The notes beneath the pieces are model-generated. The model did no database searches, was not told the origin of the DNA, and was given only the letters and a program-made list of their open reading frames with translations. From positions 1 to 64,000 of the forward strand of contig JBGPPG010000001.1 of assembly GCA_041488455.1 (NCBI GenBank): a DNA stretch of 64,000 nt, in the 5' to 3' direction. The stretch's first letter is position 1, and the number at the start of each line of letters is the position of its first letter. A program made the translations under genes and the position numbers. The stretch comes from DASQPE01 sp041488455 (GTDB taxonomy: Bacteria; Gemmatimonadota; Gemmatimonadetes; Gemmatimonadales; GWC2-71-9). This document shows, piece by piece, positions 17,542 through 25,558 of this stretch.

Positions 17542-18504
17542 ATGGACAACCTCTGCCACACCCTGGCCGGTGCCGCGCTCGCGGAGGCCGGCTTGCGGCG
17601 CCGCACGCCGCTCGCCGTGCCCACCCTCCTGATCGGCGCGAACCTGCCCGACCTCGACGCTCTCGCGTATCTGCGTAACCCCCTGTTCGCGCTCACCTTC
17701 CGGCGGGGCTGGACCCACGGCGTGCTCGCGATGGTACTCCTGCCGGTGCTGCTGGCGGCGCTGATGCTCGGGTGGGACCGGTTGGTCCGGCGCAATCCCG
17801 CGGTCCGCGCGGATTTCCGCGCGCTGCTGACCGTCGCCCTTGTGGCCGTCCTCTCACACCCGCTGCTCGATCTCCTGAACACCTACGGAGTGCGGCTTCT
17901 CATGCCGTTCTCGGGGCAATGGTTCCACGGAGATGCGCTCTTCATTGTTGATCCGCTGCTCTGGCTCCTCTTCGGCATCGGGGCGGGCGCTGCAGTTTGG
18001 CGGCGCGGCCGGGGCGCGAGCGTGAGCGAGGCCGAGCGGCCGGCGCGGGCAGCTCTGGCGGTCGCCGGGGGGTATGCAGTCGTGATGGCGCTTTCGGGAC
18101 TCATCGGGCGGGGGATCGTGCGATCGGAGGCCGCCGCTGCCGGCGTCACCCCGATTGGAGAGGTGATGGTGGCGCCGGTGCCGCTGGATCCGCTCGTGCG
18201 ATCGGTGATCCTCACGACCCGGGGCGGCTACCGGCGCGGCTCCTTCCGGTGGCTAGGCTCGCCCCACCTGAGCCTCGACTCCGCGCTGGTTCCGCGAGGA
18301 CTCGACACGCCCCAGACGGTGGCCGCGGCCGCATCATCTGCAGGCACCGCGTTTCTCGGCTGGTCCCGCTTTCCGGCGGCCGTGGTGCGCTCCACCGATC
18401 CGCCGGTCGTCCGATTTTACGATTTGCGCTACGCTGGGCCGGAGGGTGGCTGGGCTGCGGTGGACGTGACGGTGGGGCCGGTGCCGCTCACTAGTCGCCG
18501 TTGA
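17542..18504 (+). CDS. YdjM-like metal-dependent hydrolase family membrane protein
   Basis: 320 aa. It begins MDNLCHTLAGAALAEAGLRR, with LIGANLPDLDALAY and RRGWTHGVLAMVLLP following; these His/Asp positions (CHT, DLD, THG) are the signature of the YdjM/DUF457 family of inner-membrane proteins annotated as metal-dependent hydrolases. Several hydrophobic helices follow (LPVLLAALMLG, VALVAVLSHPLLDLLNTYG, LLWLLFGIGAGAAVW, GGYAVVMALSGLIGRGI). The C-terminal about 120 residues form a soluble domain. Biological substrate is unknown. Convergent with the RND transporter, overlapping its 3' end by 14 bp. Confidence 0.85.
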   Translation: MDNLCHTLAGAALAEAGLRRRTPLAVPTLLIGANLPDLDALAYLRNPLFALTFRRGWTHGVLAMVLLPVLLAALMLGWDRLVRRNPAVRADFRALLTVALVAVLSHPLLDLLNTYGVRLLMPFSGQWFHGDALFIVDPLLWLLFGIGAGAAVWRRGRGASVSEAERPARAALAVAGGYAVVMALSGLIGRGIVRSEAAAAGVTPIGEVMVAPVPLDPLVRSVILTTRGGYRRGSFRWLGSPHLSLDSALVPRGLDTPQTVAAAASSAGTAFLGWSRFPAAVVRSTDPPVVRFYDLRYAGPEGGWAAVDVTVGPVPLTSRR

Positions 18505-21500
18505 CCCCGGCCCCCACGGGCACAGGGGCATCCGTCTCGTCAACGTGGGCCGGCCGGGCCCGCCCCCGCCCGAAGCGCGTCTGCAGGTGGTCGAAGTAGG
18601 TGTAGATCACCGGCGTCAGGTAGAGCGTCACCAGCTGCGAGAAGGCGAGCCCGCCGACGACGGCCACGCCGAGCGGGCGGCGGGACTCGGCGCCGGCGCC
18701 CGCGCCGAGGGCGATCGGCAGGGTGCCGAGGAGCGCGGCCATGGTCGTCATCATGATGGGTCGGAACCGGACCAGGCATGCCTCGACGATCGCCACTTCT
18801 GCCGACTTGTGGTCCCGGCGCTCGGCTTCGACCGCGAAGTCCACCATCATGATCGCGTTCTTCTTCACGATGCCGACGAGCAGAATGAGACCGACGAACG
18901 CGTAGACGTTGAGATCGTAGCCGAACAGGAGCAGCGTCAGCAGCGCACCGAAGCCCGCCGACGGCAGCCCCGAGAGGATCGTGAGCGGGTGCACGAAGCT
19001 CTCGTAGAGGATGCCGAGCACCAGGTAGATCACGAGGATCGCGACGAAGAGCAGGCCGAGGAGCCCGCGCTGGGCGTCCTGGAATGCCTGGGCCGTGCCC
19101 GCAAACGAGGTGGTAATGGTCGCCGGCAGGGTTTCGTCCGCCGCGCGCTGTACGGAGGTCACCGCCTCGCTGAGGGAGACGCCCGGCGCGAGGTTGAACG
19201 ACAGCGTCACGGCAGGCAGCTGGCCTGCGTGGCTCACGCTGAGCGGCCCGACGTCGGTGGAGAAGTGGGCCACCGCCGAGAGCGGGACGAGCGCACTGCT
19301 TGCCGACCGTATGTACAGCTGATCCAGCGCCGGGAGGTCCCGCTGGTACTCGGGCATGACCTCGAGGATCACCCAGTATTGGTTCGTCGGCGTGTAGATG
19401 GTCGAGATCTGCCGCGACCCGTACGCGTTGTACAGGGCCGTCTCGACCTGATCCGCCGTGATCCCGAGCGACGCCGCCCGGTCCCGATCCACCTCGATCC
19501 GGGCCTGGGGGTTCTTGATCAGGAGGTCGCTGGTCACGTCGGTGAGCAACGGGATGGCGGTGAGCTTCCTGAGCAGGAGCCCGGCGTTCTGGTACAGTGC
19601 GTCGAGATCGGTGCCCTGCAGCTGGAACTGGTAGAGACTCTTGCTTACGACTCCGCCGATGCTGATGACGGGCAGGTTCTGGATGTAGGTGCGGATCCCG
19701 ACGACCTGGTTCAGCTTGGGCACCAGCTCGCGGGCCACCTCGTCCGCGCTGAGCTTCCGCTCCCCCTGCGGCTTGAGCCGGATGAACAGGCGTCCCTGGT
19801 TGATGGTCGGCGTCCGCCCGCTCGCCCCCACCGCGGACATGAATCCGGCCACGTTCGGGTCCTGCTGGACGATGGCGGCGACCTTCGTCTGCAGCGCCAC
19901 GATCGCGTCGTAGCTGGTGCCCTCGATCGCCTCGGTGGTGCCGATGAGCTGACCCTGGTCCTCGCTGGGCAGGAAGCCCTTGGGAATGATGGCACCGAGC
20001 CAGAGCGTGGCGGCCAGCAGGGCGAACGAGAACAGGAGCGTCGCGAACCGGTGCCGCATCACGAAGTGCAGGCTCCGGTCGTACAGGCGCAGGACCCGCT
20101 GCCAGCCGCGCTCGGTGAGCTCGTAGAACCGCCCGTGGCCCTCGTGTGATCCCGGCTTGAGGTAGCGGCTGCAGAGCATCGGCGTAAGCGTGAGCGACAC
20201 GAAGCCCGAAACGAGAATGGCGATCCCGATGGTCGCGGCGAACTCCTGGAACAGCCGGCCGATCAGCCCGCCCAGGAACAGGATCGGGATGAACACCGCG
20301 ACCAGCGAGATCGTCATCGAGAGAATCGTGAAGCCGATCTCCCGCGCTCCGTCGAGGGCCGCCCGCCAGGCGGTTTTCCCCATCTCCATGTGGCGGACGA
20401 TGTTCTCGAGCATCACGATCGCGTCGTCCACCACAAAGCCCACCGCGAGCGTGAGCGCCATCAGCGAGAGATTGTCGAGGCTGAAGCCCAGCAGGTACAT
20501 CACCGCGAAGGTGCCGACGAGCGACATCGGGAGCGCCAGGCTGGGGATCACGGTCGCGGTGAGGTTGCGGAGGAACAGGAAGATCACCATCACCACGAGC
20601 GACACGGTGAGGAGCAGCGTGAACTTCACGTCCGCGACCGACTGGTCGATGAAGGTCGACCGGTCGAAGAGGATGTCCACCTTCACCGACGCCGGAAGCT
20701 GGGCTCGGAGGTCGTTCACCAGCCGGCGTACCGCGTCGGCCACCGCGACCGTGTTGGTGCCGGGCTGACGCTGCACCGCGAGCACGATCCCGCGGTCGCC
20801 GTTGTACCAGGCGGCCACCCGGCTGTCCTGCACGCCATCCACCACCTGCCCCACGTCCTGCAGGCGTACCGGCGCGCCATTCCGCCAGGCCACGACCAGC
20901 GGACGGAAGGCGGCCGCGTTGGGAAGCTGCCCGTTGGTCTCGATGGTCCACGCCTTGTCCTTCCCCCACAGCACGCCGGTCGGCTGGTTGGTGTTGCCGG
21001 CCGCCACCGCATTCGCCACGTCGTCGAGCCCGATCTTTCGTGCGGCCAGCTCCTGCGGGTTCACCTGTACCCGGACCGCGTACTTCTGCGAGCCGTACAC
21101 CTGCACCTGCGCCACCCCGTCCACCATCGACATGCGCTGCGCGAGGAACGTCTCCGCGTACTCGTCCACCTGCGGCAGCGGCAGCGTGCTGGATGTGAGC
21201 GCGAAGTACAGGATCGGGCTGTCCGCCGGGTTCACCTTCTTGTAGCTCGGCGGCAGCATGTTCTGCGGCAGCGACGAGAGCGTCTGGGCGATCGCCGCCT
21301 GAACGTCCTGGGCAGCGGCGTCGATATTGCGGCTGAGGCTGAACTGGAGGGTGATGGATGCCTGGCCGGTGGCCGACACCGACGTCATCGCGTCGATGCC
21401 CGCCACGGTGGAGAATTGCTGCTCGAGCGGCGTCGCTACGGCCGAGGCCATCGTCTCGGGGCTCGCGCCCGGTAGCGTGGCGCTCACCGTGATCGTCGGG

Positions 21501-21625
21501 TAGTCGACGTTGGGGAGCTGGCTCACCGGTAGCTTCCGGTAGCCCAGCACCCCGAAGATCAGGATGCCGGCCATGACCAGCGTGGTCATGACCGGCCGTC
21601 GGATGAATGGCTCGGCGATGCTCAC
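18491..21625 (-). CDS. RND efflux transporter permease (HAE1/MdtB-like)
   Basis: 1044 aa, GTG start overlapping the adaptor stop (GTGA). Full-length inner-membrane RND pump: MSIAEPFIRRPVMTTLVMAG at the N-terminus, PNVDYPTITVSATLPGASPE, the porter-domain LSSLPQNMLPPSYKK, the transmembrane-4 proton-relay region ALTLAVGFVVDDAIVMLENI, and a second repeat with FVGLILLVGIVKKNAIMMVDF and RFRPIMMTTMAALLGTLPIA. The two D residues in VVDD are those of the proton pathway. It exports hydrophobic compounds together with the adaptor and TolC-like proteins encoded just upstream. Resemblance is closest to MdtB/MdtC-type pumps. Confidence 0.96.
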   Translation of the reverse strand: MSIAEPFIRRPVMTTLVMAGILIFGVLGYRKLPVSQLPNVDYPTITVSATLPGASPETMASAVATPLEQQFSTVAGIDAMTSVSATGQASITLQFSLSRNIDAAAQDVQAAIAQTLSSLPQNMLPPSYKKVNPADSPILYFALTSSTLPLPQVDEYAETFLAQRMSMVDGVAQVQVYGSQKYAVRVQVNPQELAARKIGLDDVANAVAAGNTNQPTGVLWGKDKAWTIETNGQLPNAAAFRPLVVAWRNGAPVRLQDVGQVVDGVQDSRVAAWYNGDRGIVLAVQRQPGTNTVAVADAVRRLVNDLRAQLPASVKVDILFDRSTFIDQSVADVKFTLLLTVSLVVMVIFLFLRNLTATVIPSLALPMSLVGTFAVMYLLGFSLDNLSLMALTLAVGFVVDDAIVMLENIVRHMEMGKTAWRAALDGAREIGFTILSMTISLVAVFIPILFLGGLIGRLFQEFAATIGIAILVSGFVSLTLTPMLCSRYLKPGSHEGHGRFYELTERGWQRVLRLYDRSLHFVMRHRFATLLFSFALLAATLWLGAIIPKGFLPSEDQGQLIGTTEAIEGTSYDAIVALQTKVAAIVQQDPNVAGFMSAVGASGRTPTINQGRLFIRLKPQGERKLSADEVARELVPKLNQVVGIRTYIQNLPVISIGGVVSKSLYQFQLQGTDLDALYQNAGLLLRKLTAIPLLTDVTSDLLIKNPQARIEVDRDRAASLGITADQVETALYNAYGSRQISTIYTPTNQYWVILEVMPEYQRDLPALDQLYIRSASSALVPLSAVAHFSTDVGPLSVSHAGQLPAVTLSFNLAPGVSLSEAVTSVQRAADETLPATITTSFAGTAQAFQDAQRGLLGLLFVAILVIYLVLGILYESFVHPLTILSGLPSAGFGALLTLLLFGYDLNVYAFVGLILLVGIVKKNAIMMVDFAVEAERRDHKSAEVAIVEACLVRFRPIMMTTMAALLGTLPIALGAGAGAESRRPLGVAVVGGLAFSQLVTLYLTPVIYTYFDHLQTRFGRGRARPAHVDETDAPVPVGAGVNGD

Positions 21626-22737
21626 GTGCCCCTCGTCGTCGTCCCGGCCGCCGGTGTGGCCGGCGGCTTGATCATCACTTTCGCTCCGGCCGTGAGCCGG
21701 AGCTGGCCTTCGGTCACTACCTGCTCACCGGGCTCGACCCCGCCCTCGAGGACGGTGACGTCGCCGGCCGGCCGGGCGACACGAACGTCGCGGACCTCGG
21801 TGGTCCGGTCCGGCTTGACCACGAATACATAGGAGCCCTGCTGTCCCGCGACCACCGCGGTGGAGGGCACCACCAGCGCGTCGGGCTGGACGTAGAGCTC
21901 GAGCCCGACCTGGGCGAACTGGCCCGGCCAGAGCACGCCGTCCGTATTCTCGAAGCTGGCCTTGAGGAGCAGGGTCCCCGTGGCCGAGTCAACCGCGTTG
22001 TCGATGAACGAAAGGGTCCCCGTGCTGACGAGCGAGCCCCCCGTCGGCTTCGCGTGCACCACCAAAGCCTTGCTGCGATAGTGGCGGATCTGCTCCAGCT
22101 GCGCCGCGGGAACCGCGAAGCGGACCAGGATGGGGTGGAGCCGGTTGATCGTGACGAGCGGCGTCCCGGAGGTCGTGCGCACGAGATTGCCCGGGCGGAG
22201 CAGCAGGCTGCCCGCCTTGCCCGCGATCGGTGAGCGGATCGTCGCGTTCCGGAGGTTGATCTTCGCGCTCTCCGCCGCCGCGCGGTCGGCTTGGACCGTG
22301 GCCTCCAGCGCGGCCGCCGTGGCGCGTGCCTGATCCGCTTGCTGCGTCGTGACGTACTCCTTCTCCACCAGCGCGTCGAAGCGCCGAACGTCTTCCTTGG
22401 CCGCCACGAGCTGGGCCTCGTCCCGGGCAAGCATGCCCTGCGCCTGCTCCAGCGCGGCGCGGTAGGGTGCCGGGTCGATCTCGAACAACACCTGACCCTG
22501 GCGGACTTCGTCACCTTCCTCGAACCCGACCCGGAGAAGCACGCCGGCTACCTGCGACTCGATCAGGACCGTCTCGATCGGCTCCACGGTGCCGTTGGCT
22601 TCGATCGTGAACGGGACTGCCCGGCGCTCCGCGGCAGCGGTGAGCACCGGCACCGGCGGAGGCTCCTTCCGGGCCGGCTTGCCGCAGGCGGCGAGTCCGG
22701 CGAGGGCGGCAATGGCGAGGCGACGGCCGGCGTTCAT
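21622..22737 (-). CDS. RND efflux periplasmic adaptor subunit (MFP/HlyD family)
   Basis: 371 aa, overlapping the TolC-like gene by 4 bp (ATGA) and the permease by 4 bp. Lipoprotein signal MNAGRRLAIAALAGLAACGK. Lipoyl-like halves around a helical hairpin: FTIEANGTVEPIETVLIESQ, VAGVLLRVGFEEGDEVRQGQ and NATIRSPIAGKAGSLLLRPG. The beta-barrel region contains TLSFIDNAVDSATGTLLLKA, as in MdtA-type adaptors. It links the pump to the outer-membrane channel. Confidence 0.95.
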   Translation of the reverse strand: MNAGRRLAIAALAGLAACGKPARKEPPPVPVLTAAAERRAVPFTIEANGTVEPIETVLIESQVAGVLLRVGFEEGDEVRQGQVLFEIDPAPYRAALEQAQGMLARDEAQLVAAKEDVRRFDALVEKEYVTTQQADQARATAAALEATVQADRAAAESAKINLRNATIRSPIAGKAGSLLLRPGNLVRTTSGTPLVTINRLHPILVRFAVPAAQLEQIRHYRSKALVVHAKPTGGSLVSTGTLSFIDNAVDSATGTLLLKASFENTDGVLWPGQFAQVGLELYVQPDALVVPSTAVVAGQQGSYVFVVKPDRTTEVRDVRVARPAGDVTVLEGGVEPGEQVVTEGQLRLTAGAKVMIKPPATPAAGTTTRGT

Positions 22738-24224
22738 CGAGGTGGATTCTCGTTCATCAGGGTGTCGGGCGCGAGCCGGACGTCGGCCCGGCCTTTCGGA
22801 TCCAGTGCACCGGCGTCGTGCGCCAGCTGGGCCAGCGACGTCTGCCAGGACAGCCGGGACTGAACCACCTGCGCCCGGGCGGTGGCCAGGGCGCTCTGGG
22901 CAGCGAGGAGATCGAGCACCGTGCCCACACCGGCCTTGTACCGCCCCAGCGCAACCTCGGTGGATTGGCTCGCGCTGGCCATCAGGTCGGCGGCCGTCTG
23001 AACCGAGCGTGTGGCCGTCTGGAGCGAGTAGTACGAGCTGAACACCTGATAGGTGACCTGCTGCTCCAAACTCCGCTCCCGCGCCCGGGCGGCGTCCGCC
23101 AGGAACTCCGCCTGCTGCTGCGAGTACTCCCGGCCGAAGCCGTTGAACAGCGGCACCGACAGCCCGAGGCCGATGGTATAGTTGCTGCCCCCGCCGGGCC
23201 GATTGGCGATGTACGTGAACCCGCCGTCACCCGTGGCGGTGATCGACGGCAACCGGGCGCCACGAAGCTGGCGGATCCGCGCCTGCGCGGCCGCAGCGTC
23301 GGCGCGGGCGGCCGCCAGGTCGGGCCGGTCGCGCACCGCCCGGGTGATGAGGTCATCCACGCTGTCGGTGACGGCGGTGACCGGCACCGGCGCCGTCACG
23401 CTGTCCACGTCGTATGGAAGGTTGGCGGGCACGCCGAGCGCCAGCGCCAGGGCGCCCCGTGCAGTCTGCCGGCTACCCTCCGTCGTCTCGAGCGCCAGCT
23501 GGGCTTGGGAGAGGGCGGTGCGGGCCTGGAGCACGTCGGCGATGGTCGCGGTTCCGACCTGACGCCGTGCTTCGGTCGCCGCCAGGTTCTCTTCGGCGTC
23601 CTTCACCGACGCGCGCTGCGCGTCCACCAGTGCCCCGCTCGCCACGTAGTCGTAGAAGGCCACGAGGGACTGGAGGACGACGTCGTTGATGGCGGCGTTG
23701 TGGGTCCAGTCGGCCGAGAGGAGCGCCTGCCGGGCGCCCTCGATGGCACCCCCGCGCCCGCCGAAGTCCAGCAGCAGCCACGTGAGCGTGGCGCTCGGCC
23801 CGTAGGTCGTTTGGCTGACGGCGGTCCGGCCGCCGGTTGCGGCAGTCTTCACCCGGGTGACGGACGCTCCCAGGTCCACTTCGGGATAGTAGGCGGACCG
23901 TGACGCACCGTACGCGGCGGCCGCCGCGCGTGCATTGGCCCAAGCCTGCAGGGTCGCCGGGTTGTTCCTCAGGGCCAGGTCGACTACGTCGCCCGCGGTG
24001 AGCCGCTGAAGCCGCTCCGCGAGGTCGGACGGGACTTGTTCCGCTGGAGTCGGCGCCGGGCCCGCCGGCGCAGCGCTCGGAGCCGGCGGCGTCCAGGGAA
24101 CGTGCGGGGCCGACGATGCCGCAGGAGAGCCACCCCCGGGACCGGGAAGGCCGGGAGCGCAGCCGGCCAGGCAGAGAAACAGAGCAGCCCCGGACGGAAG
24201 GCGGGGGCCGCGGGAGCGGGCCAT
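22734..24224 (-). CDS. TolC-family outer membrane efflux protein, lipoprotein
   Basis: 496 aa. Signal with lipobox (ALFLCLAGCAPG) and a Pro/Ala spacer, then the duplicated TolC core: VDLALRNNPATLQAWANARA, YPEVDLGASVTRV, GTATIADVLQARTALSQAQL, a second half with YTIGLGLSVPLFNGFGREYS and LGRYKAGVGTVLDLLAAQSA. This is the outer-membrane channel of the three-component pump. First gene of the operon on the minus strand; its promoter lies in the intergenic region shared with the GbsR/MarR-type regulator. Confidence 0.95.
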   Translation of the reverse strand: MARSRGPRLPSGAALFLCLAGCAPGLPGPGGGSPAASSAPHVPWTPPAPSAAPAGPAPTPAEQVPSDLAERLQRLTAGDVVDLALRNNPATLQAWANARAAAAAYGASRSAYYPEVDLGASVTRVKTAATGGRTAVSQTTYGPSATLTWLLLDFGGRGGAIEGARQALLSADWTHNAAINDVVLQSLVAFYDYVASGALVDAQRASVKDAEENLAATEARRQVGTATIADVLQARTALSQAQLALETTEGSRQTARGALALALGVPANLPYDVDSVTAPVPVTAVTDSVDDLITRAVRDRPDLAAARADAAAAQARIRQLRGARLPSITATGDGGFTYIANRPGGGSNYTIGLGLSVPLFNGFGREYSQQQAEFLADAARARERSLEQQVTYQVFSSYYSLQTATRSVQTAADLMASASQSTEVALGRYKAGVGTVLDLLAAQSALATARAQVVQSRLSWQTSLAQLAHDAGALDPKGRADVRLAPDTLMNENPPR

Positions 24225-24285
24225 GGGTGAGCCGATCTCCTGAAGTTCGGGGGCCGACGGGCTCCTACGGAGGCCCGGCCTGAAA

Positions 24286-24314
24286 GATTCAGTATTGCCT
24301 GAACATACTGAATC
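24286..24314. promoter_or_regulatory. Palindromic operator between efflux operon and its regulator
   Basis: A perfect inverted repeat of 10-bp arms, GATTCAGTAT (24286-24295) and ATACTGAATC (24305-24314), separated by 9 bp. The inner part also contains a nested TTCAG/CTGAA dyad. A possible promoter for the regulator (TTGCCT 24295-24300, 18 bp, TAGGAT 24319-24324) lies inside and next to it, so binding would repress the regulator itself and probably the divergent efflux operon. The regulator ATG is only 7 bp past the -10, so its mRNA may be nearly leaderless. Confidence 0.75.
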
Positions 24315-24330
24315 ATGTTAGGATAGCGCC

Positions 24331-24825
24331 ATGTCGCGCCGGGAAGCCACCCTCCAAGCTAGCACCGCCGACCTCATCGAGCGGATCGCGCTGTTCTTCG
24401 AAACGGAGGGGTTCAGCCGGATCGGAGGCCGCATCTTCGGGCGGTTGTTGCTGGCCGACGCCGCGATGTCGCTCGACGGCCTGGCCGGCGACCTCGCGGC
24501 CAGCAAGGCGAGCATCAGCACGGAGACGCGGTCGCTGGAGCGGCGGGGGATCCTCGAGCGGGTTGGCAAGCCTGGGGACCGGCGGGTGTACTATCAGGTG
24601 GCGGCCGAGCTACCCATACCTACGATGTCGCTCCGGCTGGACCGCTGGCGCCGGTTCAGCCAGCTGCTGGAGGAGGCGCCCGCGGACATCGCCCGAGGCA
24701 GCCCCGTCGTCCGCCACCGGCTGGACGACACCCTCCAGGCGCATCGCTATCTGCTCGCCGAATTCGGCGACGCGCTCCAGCGCTGGCACCGGCGGAGCGC
24801 CTCCTCCAGACACCCTAGAGCGTAA
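24331..24825 (+). CDS. GbsR/MarR-type transcriptional regulator
   Basis: 164 aa. Winged helix with RIGGRIFGRLLLADAAMSLD, GLAGDLAASKASISTETRSL and ERRGILERVGKPGDRRVYYQ, the pattern of the GbsR branch of the MarR superfamily. The C-terminal helices are likely for dimerisation. Divergent from the RND operon with a perfect palindrome between, which makes it the probable local repressor of the pump. Its last 11 bp overlap the end of the convergent PPOX-fold gene. Confidence 0.85.
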   Translation: MSRREATLQASTADLIERIALFFETEGFSRIGGRIFGRLLLADAAMSLDGLAGDLAASKASISTETRSLERRGILERVGKPGDRRVYYQVAAELPIPTMSLRLDRWRRFSQLLEEAPADIARGSPVVRHRLDDTLQAHRYLLAEFGDALQRWHRRSASSRHPRA

Positions 24826-25435
24826 CGACGCCGGCCGTGCCCGGTGCGGAGGGGTCCTGATCACGGGGGCCCTTCGGGCCGCCCCGGCGCGCCTTGGCAC
24901 TCCACTCCTCGAGCCGCAGCGCCACGAACGCGGTCGGGTCCAGATGGTCGTCCGGGATCGGATCGTAGTCCACACCGGCGGTCCGGCCCGGGAAATACCG
25001 AGCCACCATGGCCTGGAGCAGGGCCCTCCGCTCCTCTCGGGACGGCTCGGGCGCGAGCCGGCCGAAGCACACCGCGCTCCGGTAGTTCACCGAGTGAAAG
25101 AGCGCGGTCCGCGAGTACACCAGTCCATCCACCAGGGTCACCGACAAGCAGACCGGCGCGCCGGTCGCGAGATGCCGCATGAGGCGGCTGTGGGTCGCGC
25201 CGTGGAGGTAGATGAGCTCCGGCCGGGCAGGGTCGAAGTGATACGCCATCGGGATCACGAACGGCTGACCGTCGATCGCGAAACCCACCTGCGCCACCAG
25301 GCCGGCGGCCAGGATGTCGGCCGCCTCTTCGGGTACGGCCCGCTCGGCGTGCACGCGGAGCCGGCTCCGCTCCCCCTGATGGGGAATCGGGCTGGCGGAC
25401 GGCGACGGGGTGCGGAAGGCGGCGGCATGCGACAT
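24815..25435 (-). CDS. Pyridoxamine 5'-phosphate oxidase-related flavoprotein (NimA-like split barrel)
   Basis: 206 aa. Split-barrel FMN-binding fold: AADILAAGLVAQVGFAIDGQ, PFVIPMAYHFDPARPELIYL, HGATHSRLMRHLATGAPVCL, then GLVYSRTALFHSVNYRSAVC. This is typical of the NimA-like/FMN-binding PPOX group rather than true PdxH, which is encoded separately at 36482. The exact reaction is unknown. It is transcribed divergently from a MocR-family regulator, which commonly controls its divergent neighbour. Confidence 0.85.
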   Translation of the reverse strand: MSHAAAFRTPSPSASPIPHQGERSRLRVHAERAVPEEAADILAAGLVAQVGFAIDGQPFVIPMAYHFDPARPELIYLHGATHSRLMRHLATGAPVCLSVTLVDGLVYSRTALFHSVNYRSAVCFGRLAPEPSREERRALLQAMVARYFPGRTAGVDYDPIPDDHLDPTAFVALRLEEWSAKARRGGPKGPRDQDPSAPGTAGVVTL

Positions 25436-25498
25436 GGTCTGAGCTCCGGTTCGAAGGGCTGGTGCGCCCGGTGGCGCAGAGCTACGTTAGCGAGTCGT

Positions 25499-25518
25499 TG
25501 GCTCTATTGGAGGAGCCA
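25499..25518. promoter_or_regulatory. Inverted repeat in the PPOX/MocR divergent promoter
   Basis: TGGCTC (25499-25504) and GAGCCA (25513-25518) form a dyad with an 8-bp spacer in the 123-bp region between the divergent PPOX-fold gene and the MocR-type regulator. Location fits an operator for the latter. MocR proteins often use direct repeats, so this is only a candidate. Confidence 0.3.
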
Positions 25519-25558
25519 GAATTCGCCAAAGCCATGGTACCAGAAACGAGAGCAACCC

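Noticed and set aside
18545..20149. 534-codon plus-strand frame opposite the RND pump
   Set aside because: Highly charged antisense frame with no motif; the minus strand encodes a full RND permease.
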